Below are positions 1-5,989 of a stretch of 5,989 nt of DNA, piece after piece. Positions within the stretch are counted from its first letter, which is position 1, and the number at the start of each line of letters is the position of its first letter. The notes beneath the pieces were generated by a model, which did not search any database, was not told the DNA's origin, and saw only the letters and a program-made list of their open reading frames with translations. A program made the translations under genes and the position numbers. The DNA is from Planctomycetota bacterium (GTDB lineage Bacteria > Planctomycetota > Phycisphaerae > UBA1845 > PWPN01): assembly GCA_016209665.1 (NCBI GenBank), contig JACQVT010000611.1, forward strand, positions 1 to 5,989. Reading direction: 5' to 3'.

Positions 1-225
1 GACCATGAGCATGATCTTGCGAGGCTTTGCGAGCAGGCCGACGAACTCCGCCAGCGTCTTGGCCCCGATGAACCTGCGGCCGTTGGCCCGGCCGTTCATG
101 AAGTCTTCCGTCTTCTTATACGTGCGGTTGAACACCGCCATCGAGTAGCCCCGGCTCTCGATGTTGAGGGCCAGGTTCTCGCCCATTACCGCCAAGCCGA
201 TCAACCCGAACTGTTGTCCACCCAT
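1..225 (-). CDS. gnd: 6-phosphogluconate dehydrogenase, N-terminal part (truncated by window edge)
   Basis: The visible 75 residues are the start of the NADP-binding Rossmann domain of decarboxylating 6-phosphogluconate dehydrogenase, the cytoplasmic enzyme of the oxidative pentose phosphate pathway that turns 6-phosphogluconate into ribulose 5-phosphate, CO2 and NADPH. The dinucleotide fingerprint GLAVMGEN lies at residues 10-17, followed by LALNIESRGY at 18-27 and the NRT segment at 33-35, where the family recognises the NADP phosphate. The end of the visible part, KPRKIMLMV, is the next conserved beta-strand. These match, from memory, the E. coli Gnd N-terminus almost residue for residue. 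The ATG at 225-223 is chosen because it gives the usual family N-terminus (MxxQQFGLIG) and has a GGGGA element 5 bases upstream. About 400 residues of the usual 470-490 lie outside the window. It follows the aldo/keto reductase on the same strand after 163 bases. Confidence 0.95.
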   Translation of the reverse strand, partial: MGGQQFGLIGLAVMGENLALNIESRGYSMAVFNRTYKKTEDFMNGRANGRRFIGAKTLAEFVGLLAKPRKIMLMV

Positions 226-230
226 GATGT

Positions 231-235
231 TCCCC
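231..235 (-). promoter_or_regulatory. Ribosome binding site candidate for gnd
   Basis: On the minus strand, GGGGA lies 5 bases before the ATG at 225-223. It is a short, slightly close Shine-Dalgarno match, but it agrees with the start implied by family homology. Confidence 0.35.
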
Positions 236-266
236 GAATCCATCCGTTCCCCACGAACCCCAACGA

Positions 267-290
267 GCCGCGGGCTTTCGCCCGCGCGGC
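267..290 (-). other. Stable hairpin with GAAA tetraloop in the gnd leader
   Basis: Read on the minus strand, GCGGGC-GAAA-GCCCGC forms a perfect 6-bp G+C stem closed by a GNRA-type loop. The stem extends outward by one more pair (G286-C269), or by three pairs if two bases bulge. No T-run follows it on either strand, so it is a poor intrinsic terminator candidate. It lies downstream of the aldo/keto reductase stop and between the candidate gnd promoter and the gnd start, so it may fold in the gnd 5' leader or protect the 3' end of the upstream message. The structure is visible; any function is inference. Confidence 0.4.
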
Positions 291-355
291 GTGCCGCTCC
301 CAGCAGAGCGCTCGCGATACAGGAAGTCTCCGCTCAAGACGGCACGGAATCGTAG

Positions 356-383
356 ATTGTACGGAGAACGCCCCTACCCGCAA
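356..383 (-). promoter_or_regulatory. Candidate sigma70-type promoter for gnd
   Basis: On the minus strand, TTGCGG (383-378) and TACAAT (361-356) are separated by 16 bases. The -10 box matches TATAAT at 5 of 6 positions and the -35 box matches at TTG only. The site lies just beyond the aldo/keto reductase stop codon and would give a leader of roughly 125 bases containing the tetraloop hairpin. It would let gnd be transcribed independently of the reductase. Promoter consensus in this organism is unknown. Confidence 0.35.
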
Positions 384-388
384 GCGGA

Positions 389-1603
389 CTACGCCAACAA
401 CTCGGCCGTCTGTCGGACCATCGCGGGGCCGGCCAGCCTTACCGGGCAAACCTCCGCGCAGGCGGAGCAATCGCCGCACTCCGCCGCCCGGCGGAAGTCC
501 ACGCCCAGCGCCGCGTATTCCGCTCGGGCGTGCTCGGACCAGCCGCACTCCTCGTGGTACATCCGGAACCGCATCAGGTCGTTCACCGGCAGCCGGCGGG
601 GGCAGACCTTCGCACACGCCGCGCACATGCGGCAGCTTCCGGCCTGCGAGTCGTGGAAATCGGCCGCGGCCCTGCGTTCGTCGGGAGTCAGATGCGGAGA
701 CTTGATCCGCAGCGCAGTAACCGTCTCGACCTGGTCCAGCGTGTCAACGCTGGTCAGGACGCTGTCGGCCCCGGCCTCCAGGTATGCCTTGAGGTGCGGC
801 AGGTAAGTGTCACGGCCCGTCGTCAACGCTTTTCGGGCCCCGCTCTTCATGGACAGGATGCCGATACCTGCCTTCCGCATGGCCCGCAGATGCTTCAGGA
901 ACCGCTGTCCCTCCGGGTCAACGTCGGCCCTACCGGGGGCCATATTCGGTACCAGCCGCATCGCCAAGAGGGCCACGTCGAAGTCCTTGGCGTGCTTTTC
1001 GACCACCAGTTCCAGCACCTCGTTCATGTCACCGTGACAGACGAAACCGGTGTGGCGGGCCTTGCCCCTTTTCTTGAGGCTGTCCTGCTGCTTGAGGATA
1101 GCCTCGGCCTGCCGCGGATCGGGCGAATGCAGCTCGGTCAGGCAGACGTCCGCGTGATCGACCCCCAGCGTGCGGAGCACGGCGTCGATCTCGTCTTCCT
1201 TCTCGGGCCGGAAGCTCTTGACGCACAGGAACACCTTCTCTCGATAGGCCGGCGCCGCTTTGAACAGTTCCGCAAACGCCGCGATGCTCGCCCCGCCGCC
1301 GTAGTTGGCCGACGTGTGAACGAGGTTGATTCCGCGGTCGATCGCGCTCTGCAGGACGCGGGTACCCACGCTGCCCTTGAGGAGAATGCCTCCGAAGCTC
1401 ACCAGCGTCACCGGATAGCCCGTCCGGCCCAGCTTGCCGTACGGAAGCGTCGGCTTGCTCGCCGCCGGCCGCGAATCCGCCGGTCGTGACTCCGCCCAAG
1501 CCCCCGGCGACGCCAGGGTACCGAGCCCCAGCGCCGCCGCACCAGAGCCCGTGCGCCACAGAAAGGCCCGTCGACTCAATTCGTCGTGTCGCCCGTCAGT
1601 CAT
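389..1603 (-). CDS. Tat-exported aldo/keto reductase with two C-terminal [4Fe-4S] ferredoxin motifs
   Basis: This is a 404-residue predicted oxidoreductase. Residues 1-37 form a twin-arginine signal: SRRAFL with R11-R12, a hydrophobic Ala/Gly/Leu stretch, and an AWA cleavage site near residue 37, so a folded, cofactor-loaded protein is expected outside the cytoplasmic membrane. Residues about 52-300 are an aldo/keto reductase barrel, opening with LPYGKLGRTG. Of the family tetrad Asp-Tyr-Lys-His, Tyr101, Lys129 and His159 can be assigned, but the Asp position is His96 (HTSANY). The C-terminus has two CxxCxxCxxxCP motifs, C324/327/330/334 and C376/379/382/386, as in ferredoxins that bind two [4Fe-4S] clusters. 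The ATG at 1603-1601 is preferred over upstream in-frame ATGs at 1672 and 1708 because it starts just before the Tat motif and has GGGGAG 8 bases upstream. The stop is TAG at 391-389. The substrate is unknown. The protease gene is divergent from it. The fold is sure, the reaction is not. Confidence 0.93.
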   Translation of the reverse strand: MTDGRHDELSRRAFLWRTGSGAAALGLGTLASPGAWAESRPADSRPAASKPTLPYGKLGRTGYPVTLVSFGGILLKGSVGTRVLQSAIDRGINLVHTSANYGGGASIAAFAELFKAAPAYREKVFLCVKSFRPEKEDEIDAVLRTLGVDHADVCLTELHSPDPRQAEAILKQQDSLKKRGKARHTGFVCHGDMNEVLELVVEKHAKDFDVALLAMRLVPNMAPGRADVDPEGQRFLKHLRAMRKAGIGILSMKSGARKALTTGRDTYLPHLKAYLEAGADSVLTSVDTLDQVETVTALRIKSPHLTPDERRAAADFHDSQAGSCRMCAACAKVCPRRLPVNDLMRFRMYHEECGWSEHARAEYAALGVDFRRAAECGDCSACAEVCPVRLAGPAMVRQTAELLA

Positions 1604-1611
1604 GGAATCAT

Positions 1612-1617
1612 CTCCCC
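1612..1617 (-). promoter_or_regulatory. Ribosome binding site of the aldo/keto reductase, deciding its start
   Basis: On the minus strand, GGGGAG is followed by an 8-base spacer and then the ATG at 1603-1601. This good Shine-Dalgarno supports the 404-residue product that begins with the Tat signal over longer in-frame versions that would bury the signal behind 23 to 35 residues. Confidence 0.65.
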
Positions 1618-1662
1618 AGACGAAAACTACAACCGCCCCTTCTCCGCTGTGAGGGCCGACAT

Positions 1663-1691
1663 ACTTTACCATCTTTCGTCTTCCCGCGCAA
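1663..1691 (-). promoter_or_regulatory. Candidate sigma70-type promoter of the aldo/keto reductase
   Basis: On the minus strand, TTGCGC (1691-1686) and TAAAGT (1668-1663) are separated by exactly 17 bases. The -35 box matches TTGACA at three positions and the -10 box matches TATAAT at four. Transcription would begin near 1656, giving a leader of about 50 bases that contains the Shine-Dalgarno. The spacing and placement are good but the boxes are weak. Confidence 0.3.
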
Positions 1692-1734
1692 GACGGCCGG
1701 CGAGGCACCGGGCCGACTCAGATCGATTTTCCGC

Positions 1735-1764
1735 TTGCGTTGCCCACAGCCGATCGGGTAGGAT
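1735..1764 (+). promoter_or_regulatory. Weak candidate promoter of the S8 protease
   Basis: TTGCGT (1735-1740) and TAGGAT (1759-1764) are 18 bases apart in the divergent intergenic region. They match the -35 consensus at three positions and the -10 consensus at four. A transcript would start near 1771, about 35 bases before the GTG at 1806. If real, the site rules out the in-frame TTG at 1740 as the start. The match is close to what chance would give. Confidence 0.18.
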
Positions 1765-1805
1765 CGTTTGAAGGCAATCCCTGGGATCGTGAGCAAGTAA
1801 GCAAG

Positions 1806-4800
1806 GTGGCGTCCGCCAAAGGCCGTGAAGGCGTGGCTGCCGACGCCAAGCCGTCCAAGCTCGCCCATCCCCTCAACCACATGATCCAGCCCCAGGTGGC
1901 ACCACCGCGGGTGGCGGATGAGCACGCGCCGGGCGAAATCCTGATCAAGCTGAAGGCCAACTCAAAGGTCGCCGTGAACCCACAACAATCGGCGCCGACC
2001 GGCGGTAAGGGCGGCGCCATGCCGGCCGGTGCCGGCGGCGGTCTCAATCAGGTCCTCGGCCGACACGGTGTGACCTCGGCCGAACTCGTCTTCAAGCGTA
2101 CCAAAGGCGTCCCGGAGTTCGAGGCCGCGCGCAGAGCCGGCAGGACTCCATTGCAGGCCGGCGTGGGCCGCCGCCATGCCGACCGCTCTGACCTGGGCCG
2201 CTGGTACCGTCTGAAGCTGCCCGCCAATCGCGACCTCGAGCAGGTGGTCCGAGACTTGAACGCCAACCCGGAGGTCGAGGCCGTCGAGCCGAACTACTCG
2301 CGCCGACTCGCGGATCCGCCGATCCAGGGCATCCCTGACGGCACCACCGACCCCGAGATTCCGCGGCAATGGCATTTCATCAACGCCCACGTGCAACAAG
2401 GGTGGGTTTATCTCCAACAGAACGGCGTGCAGCCCGGCGGGACGTCTGATGTCATCGTGGCGGTCATCGACACCGGTGTGGATTACACGCACCAGGACCT
2501 GGTCGGCAATATGTGGGTCAACGGCGGAGAGATCCCCGGCAACAACCAGGACGACGACAGCAACGGCTTCATCGACGACGTCTACGGCTGCAGCGTGGTA
2601 TCCGACGGCCGCAGCCATGCCGGGGACCCCAAGGACCTTCACGGGCACGGGACCCATGTGGCGGGCATCGTCGCGGCGACGGCCTACAACCAGCTCGGCG
2701 GCTGCGGCGTGGCTTTTGGCACCCGTGTGATGGCCGTTCGGGCGGCGGACTACTCCGGCGTCCTGAGTGTCACTGACGTGGCCGAAGGCATCCTCTACGC
2801 AGTCGACAACGGCGCCGAAGTCATCAACATGAGCTTCGGAGGATACATGTACTCCCAGGTGGAGGTCGATGCCCTCGAAGTGGCTTTCAACCAGGCGGTG
2901 CTCGTGGCGGCGGCGGGGAACGACGGTCTCAACGGCTGGGAGTATCCCTCCTACCCCGCCGCTCTCTACTTCGTTCACGGCGTGATGGCCTCGACCACCT
3001 ACAACACCCGGGCCTGGTTCTCCAACTACGGCTACGACATCGCCGCCCCCGGCGAGAGCATCTACAGCACCCTGCCCAACAACCAGTATGCGGCCTGGAG
3101 CGGCACGTCCATGTCCGCACCGATTGTCTCGGGGGTCGCCGCCCTGTTGCGGTCCTTCTTCTGGCAGCGCGACATCTACTCCAACCGGTTCCTGATGGGC
3201 AGTATCTGGCAGTCGGGAAGCCCTGTGATCAACACCTACAAGGCCCTGACGGAGCCGCCGACGCCGGGCGTCAGCGTGCTGGCTGACTGGCTCTTTGACG
3301 ACACCGGCATCGACCCGGGCAACGACGGCGATGGGCGGGTCGATTCCGGTGAAACCCTTCACATCGCCGTGGAACTCATCAACCGATCGGGCCAGGCCGA
3401 TGAGGTCACCGCCACGCTGCGGGCTCATGCCGAGGGCGCGCCCCTCGATGATCCCTACGTGACCATCACCACCCCGACCGTGATCTTCGGAAGCATCGGT
3501 CCGTTCAACACCGCCGATAACGGATTCATCTACGACACTGAGGGCGTCATCATCGGCGTCGAGCAGCCCTTTGTCTTCACCGTCGACCCCAACTGCCCCA
3601 ACGATCACCTGATCCCCTTCGAGCTGACGCTTACTTTCCGCGACGGCTGGGACCCCAACCACCCGCAGTATACGCGGATCAGCCGCTTCGAGTATTTCGT
3701 GCAGCGCGGACGCAACGTGCCCACGGTCATCACGTCGGGAACGAGCTTCGATCTGACGTCCGACGAGTACTGGATCGTGGGCGGGCCGGTCCTGGTTGAA
3801 GCCGGGGCGACGCTGACGATGCACGAGGGGACACAGGTCCAGTGGGGTGCCATCAGCGACGATCCCTACAATCCCGGTCCGCAAAGCGGCTACATGCTGG
3901 TCCGCGGCAACCTGGAGATCCAGGGGACCCAGGCCCAGCCGGTCAACATGTTTCCGTCTTACTTTGTCTCCGGCCAGAGGACGAAGATCACCGTCGAGAC
4001 CGCCGGCCTGTGCAACATGCAGTACGTCAAGGTCCGCAATCCGGAACTGAGCGGCATTCGCTCGATCGACCACGCTTACCTGGAGTGGGACGCCCTCAGT
4101 TCCACAATTACCGCGACTGACGTCTCGAGCACGATTTTCCACAAGCTCCGAGGCGGCGGGAGCCTGCGCCTGGGCGACGTGCGGACCTCGCTGTTTGACG
4201 CCGGATGGCTGTCGCCCGACTACCCCGGCCGAATGGAGGATTGTGTCTTTTTACAGGACAACGAGAACCTCAAGCCGTTAACGCTCGACGACGTCTTCGC
4301 GACCTACGCGCGGGACGCGGTGTTCGGCTATGCGGAGCAGCACGACGGCAAGACTTATGCACTCCTGGCGCTTCCCTGCAATCTGACGTCCGGCTACAAC
4401 AAGACCAGCCAGGGATACTTCCAGCTCGAATACGCGAATGTCATCGCGGAATACCTCGGCGGCCATGTGGTGGTCATCACGGACTCGGCTGAGCAGACCA
4501 CCGTCAAGAGTTACGTGAGCAGTCATTCGGGTTTCTACACCGAGCGGTGCGTGGACCCCCCTTCGTTGTATTATGCAATCGGGATGTCGGATGACCCGGT
4601 CAATCCCGGCCAGCTCGCCTGGGTAAACGGTGAACCGCTGGCTTATACGAACTGGTATACCGGCGAGCCCAAGGCGACTCCCGGCAAGGGCACCATCGTG
4701 ACCATACGCGCCTCGGACGGCAAGTGGGCGACGCTCGAAGGAAACATCCTCGGCGAGTGGACGACCAAGAACCTCACCTACGTTCTGGAACTGCCGGCGG

Positions 4801-5989
4801 GGATCACCGATGCGGACCTGGCCGGCGTTCTCGGTTCCCCGGAACTGATCAACTACGTGATGGCGAACACCGCGCCGCGATTCGTTCACAACGCGTTCCT
4901 GAACCCATACTGGGACCCCAACCTCAACCACTGGATGCGGATCAAGGTCCTCTCCTGGCACCGCGATCCGAGTCTCTACGCCCCCCTCCTGGACAACTAC
5001 TGGGGCACCGACTCAACCACGCTGATCGACCACATGATCGAGGACTACTACGACAACTTCACCAGCGCGCGAATCGAGTACCGGCCGCCGGCGGCACAAG
5101 GCTACGAGACAACGTACCCCTTCGCGGAAAGCGTGCTGATCAACGGCGTTTCCGCCGAAACGGTACCGGAACTCGGCTCCGGCCCCACCACCTTCACGAT
5201 CAGCTTCAACCGCGACATGGACACCAGCATCCAGCCGTTCGTGACCTTCGGTCCGGCCCCGCCGCACACCGATTTTGCGGTTCATCCGATCGGGGACGGC
5301 TGGATCGATCCCCGCACGTGGGAAGGCACGTTCTGGATCGTCCCGGTCACGGGCGAGGGGTACCACTTGATGCGCATCTCCGGCGCCGTCGCGGCGGGCG
5401 ATCCGTGGCTCGTCTCGGGCTACGACGTGGGACGCTTCCGCTTCGAGGTGCGGACGATGGGCGTGGCGGCGATGACCCTCCAGGCCGTCGGGCAGGAAGG
5501 CTCCATCCTGCTCACCTGGCAACAGAACGACTACGACCTGATCGCGGGCTACAACCTCTACCGGGCGGACACAGCCAACGGGACCTACACCCGCATCAAC
5601 AACACGATCATCCCGGTGGGCGGCGAGTCCTACGTGGACACGAATGTCGTGCCGGCCGTGCCCAAGTACTACAAGTTCACGGTGGTGCTGACGGACCTGA
5701 CGGAGTCGGCCTTTTCCAACGTCGCCTCGGCGGCGGCGCTGGACACCGTCCCGCCGGTGATCACTCACGCCCCGCCCGCTTCTGCCCGGCCGGGGCTGGG
5801 CCTGCGGCTGGAGGCCGCCGTCACCGACAACGTCAGCGTCGCCAGCGTGACGCTCAACTACCGGACGGCGGGCGGCGCCCCCGATTACACCAGCCTGGCC
5901 ATGAACCGCATCAGCGGCAACGACTGGTCGGTCACCATCCCCGGCTCGGCCGTCCAGCCGCCGGCGGTCGAGTATTACCTGGTGGCCAC
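1806..5989 (+). CDS. Giant multidomain S8 (subtilisin-like) serine protease with beta-helix, C-type-lectin-like, Ig-like and FN3 modules (3' end outside window)
   Basis: A frame open from 1653 to the window edge encodes at least 1,394 residues, numbered from GTG 1806. Modules in order: a propeptide at 44-165 (GEILIKLK, ending VEAVEPNY) with a Gly/Ala-rich insert at 58-79; an S8 peptidase domain at about 185-485 with Asp222 (VIDTGVD), His281 (HGHGTHVAG), oxyanion Asn372 (AAGND) and nucleophile Ser435 (GTSMSAP), so the catalytic set is complete; a beta-sandwich-like module at 489-635 with an Asp-rich loop (503-516); a parallel beta-helix-like part at 640-824; a C-type-lectin-like domain at about 849-996 (GGHVVVIT, WVNGEPLAYTNW); helix-like sequence to 1095 with NYWGT at 1064-1068; an Ig-like domain at 1103-1217; FN3 at 1221-1312; and a further Ig-like domain from 1315. 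An extracellular or surface role binding glycans or polymers and degrading protein is inferred. The start is uncertain: GTG 1806 and ATG 1881 both lack a clear Shine-Dalgarno, and no signal peptide is visible. Confidence 0.92.
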   Translation, partial: MASAKGREGVAADAKPSKLAHPLNHMIQPQVAPPRVADEHAPGEILIKLKANSKVAVNPQQSAPTGGKGGAMPAGAGGGLNQVLGRHGVTSAELVFKRTKGVPEFEAARRAGRTPLQAGVGRRHADRSDLGRWYRLKLPANRDLEQVVRDLNANPEVEAVEPNYSRRLADPPIQGIPDGTTDPEIPRQWHFINAHVQQGWVYLQQNGVQPGGTSDVIVAVIDTGVDYTHQDLVGNMWVNGGEIPGNNQDDDSNGFIDDVYGCSVVSDGRSHAGDPKDLHGHGTHVAGIVAATAYNQLGGCGVAFGTRVMAVRAADYSGVLSVTDVAEGILYAVDNGAEVINMSFGGYMYSQVEVDALEVAFNQAVLVAAAGNDGLNGWEYPSYPAALYFVHGVMASTTYNTRAWFSNYGYDIAAPGESIYSTLPNNQYAAWSGTSMSAPIVSGVAALLRSFFWQRDIYSNRFLMGSIWQSGSPVINTYKALTEPPTPGVSVLADWLFDDTGIDPGNDGDGRVDSGETLHIAVELINRSGQADEVTATLRAHAEGAPLDDPYVTITTPTVIFGSIGPFNTADNGFIYDTEGVIIGVEQPFVFTVDPNCPNDHLIPFELTLTFRDGWDPNHPQYTRISRFEYFVQRGRNVPTVITSGTSFDLTSDEYWIVGGPVLVEAGATLTMHEGTQVQWGAISDDPYNPGPQSGYMLVRGNLEIQGTQAQPVNMFPSYFVSGQRTKITVETAGLCNMQYVKVRNPELSGIRSIDHAYLEWDALSSTITATDVSSTIFHKLRGGGSLRLGDVRTSLFDAGWLSPDYPGRMEDCVFLQDNENLKPLTLDDVFATYARDAVFGYAEQHDGKTYALLALPCNLTSGYNKTSQGYFQLEYANVIAEYLGGHVVVITDSAEQTTVKSYVSSHSGFYTERCVDPPSLYYAIGMSDDPVNPGQLAWVNGEPLAYTNWYTGEPKATPGKGTIVTIRASDGKWATLEGNILGEWTTKNLTYVLELPAGITDADLAGVLGSPELINYVMANTAPRFVHNAFLNPYWDPNLNHWMRIKVLSWHRDPSLYAPLLDNYWGTDSTTLIDHMIEDYYDNFTSARIEYRPPAAQGYETTYPFAESVLINGVSAETVPELGSGPTTFTISFNRDMDTSIQPFVTFGPAPPHTDFAVHPIGDGWIDPRTWEGTFWIVPVTGEGYHLMRISGAVAAGDPWLVSGYDVGRFRFEVRTMGVAAMTLQAVGQEGSILLTWQQNDYDLIAGYNLYRADTANGTYTRINNTIIPVGGESYVDTNVVPAVPKYYKFTVVLTDLTESAFSNVASAAALDTVPPVITHAPPASARPGLGLRLEAAVTDNVSVASVTLNYRTAGGAPDYTSLAMNRISGNDWSVTIPGSAVQPPAVEYYLVA

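Noticed and set aside
267..290. Intrinsic terminator for the aldo/keto reductase.
   Set aside because: The stem is strong but no T-run follows on the minus strand (the next bases are TCGTTGGGG), so it is listed only as a hairpin.
201..626. A 141-codon minus-strand frame that bridges the reductase end and the gnd start.
   Set aside because: It is out of frame with both real genes and its Arg/Gly/Pro-rich product has no family features.
530..1489. A 319-codon plus-strand frame opposite the aldo/keto reductase.
   Set aside because: It is a shadow of the real minus-strand gene, which has a Tat signal, catalytic residues and two ferredoxin motifs. The plus-strand product shows no recognisable domain.
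1604..1708. Extension of the aldo/keto reductase to in-frame ATGs at 1672 or 1708.
   Set aside because: The added residues would precede and mask the twin-arginine signal, and the ATG at 1603 has the good Shine-Dalgarno. The candidate promoter boxes also fall inside the extension.
1962..4142. A 726-codon open frame on the minus strand opposite the protease, with further long antisense frames at 4278-4961 and 5013-5768.
   Set aside because: Their translations are rich in Val, Gly, Asp, His and Arg and match no family I recognise. The plus strand in the same place encodes a clear S8 protease and binding modules. Long antisense frames are expected when G/C-biased third positions avoid stop codons on the other strand.

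Overview
The window is G+C-rich DNA with strong G/C bias at third codon positions, coding over nearly all its length. It carries three genes: the first 75 codons of a 6-phosphogluconate dehydrogenase (gnd, minus strand, cut by the left edge), a complete Tat-exported aldo/keto reductase with two C-terminal [4Fe-4S] ferredoxin motifs (minus strand), and a divergently transcribed giant multidomain subtilisin-like (S8) protease (plus strand) that runs off the right edge after about 1,394 codons.

The combination of a Tat/Fe-S aldo-keto reductase with a very long modular extracellular protein (S8 protease, beta-helix, C-type-lectin-like, Ig-like and FN3 modules) in G+C-rich DNA is most reminiscent of Planctomycetota or a related PVC-type environmental bacterium. 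This is an inference from gene style; no marker gene fixes the taxonomy.

Layout: 1-225 gnd N-terminus (minus); 226-388 short spacer with a candidate promoter for gnd and a stable hairpin with a GAAA tetraloop; 389-1603 aldo/keto reductase (minus) with a good Shine-Dalgarno and a candidate promoter; 1604-1805 divergent intergenic region; 1806 (or an alternative start) to 5989 the protease (plus). No tRNA, rRNA, insertion sequence, CRISPR array or attachment site was seen.

The genes do not form an evident pathway. gnd is central carbon metabolism (oxidative pentose phosphate branch, NADPH supply). The reductase is predicted to work outside the cytoplasmic membrane and the protease on the surface or outside the cell. 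The most notable points are the protease architecture, in which a C-type-lectin-like domain seems to sit inside a parallel beta-helix; the absence of any visible signal peptide in front of its propeptide; and a His in place of the catalytic Asp in the aldo/keto reductase.
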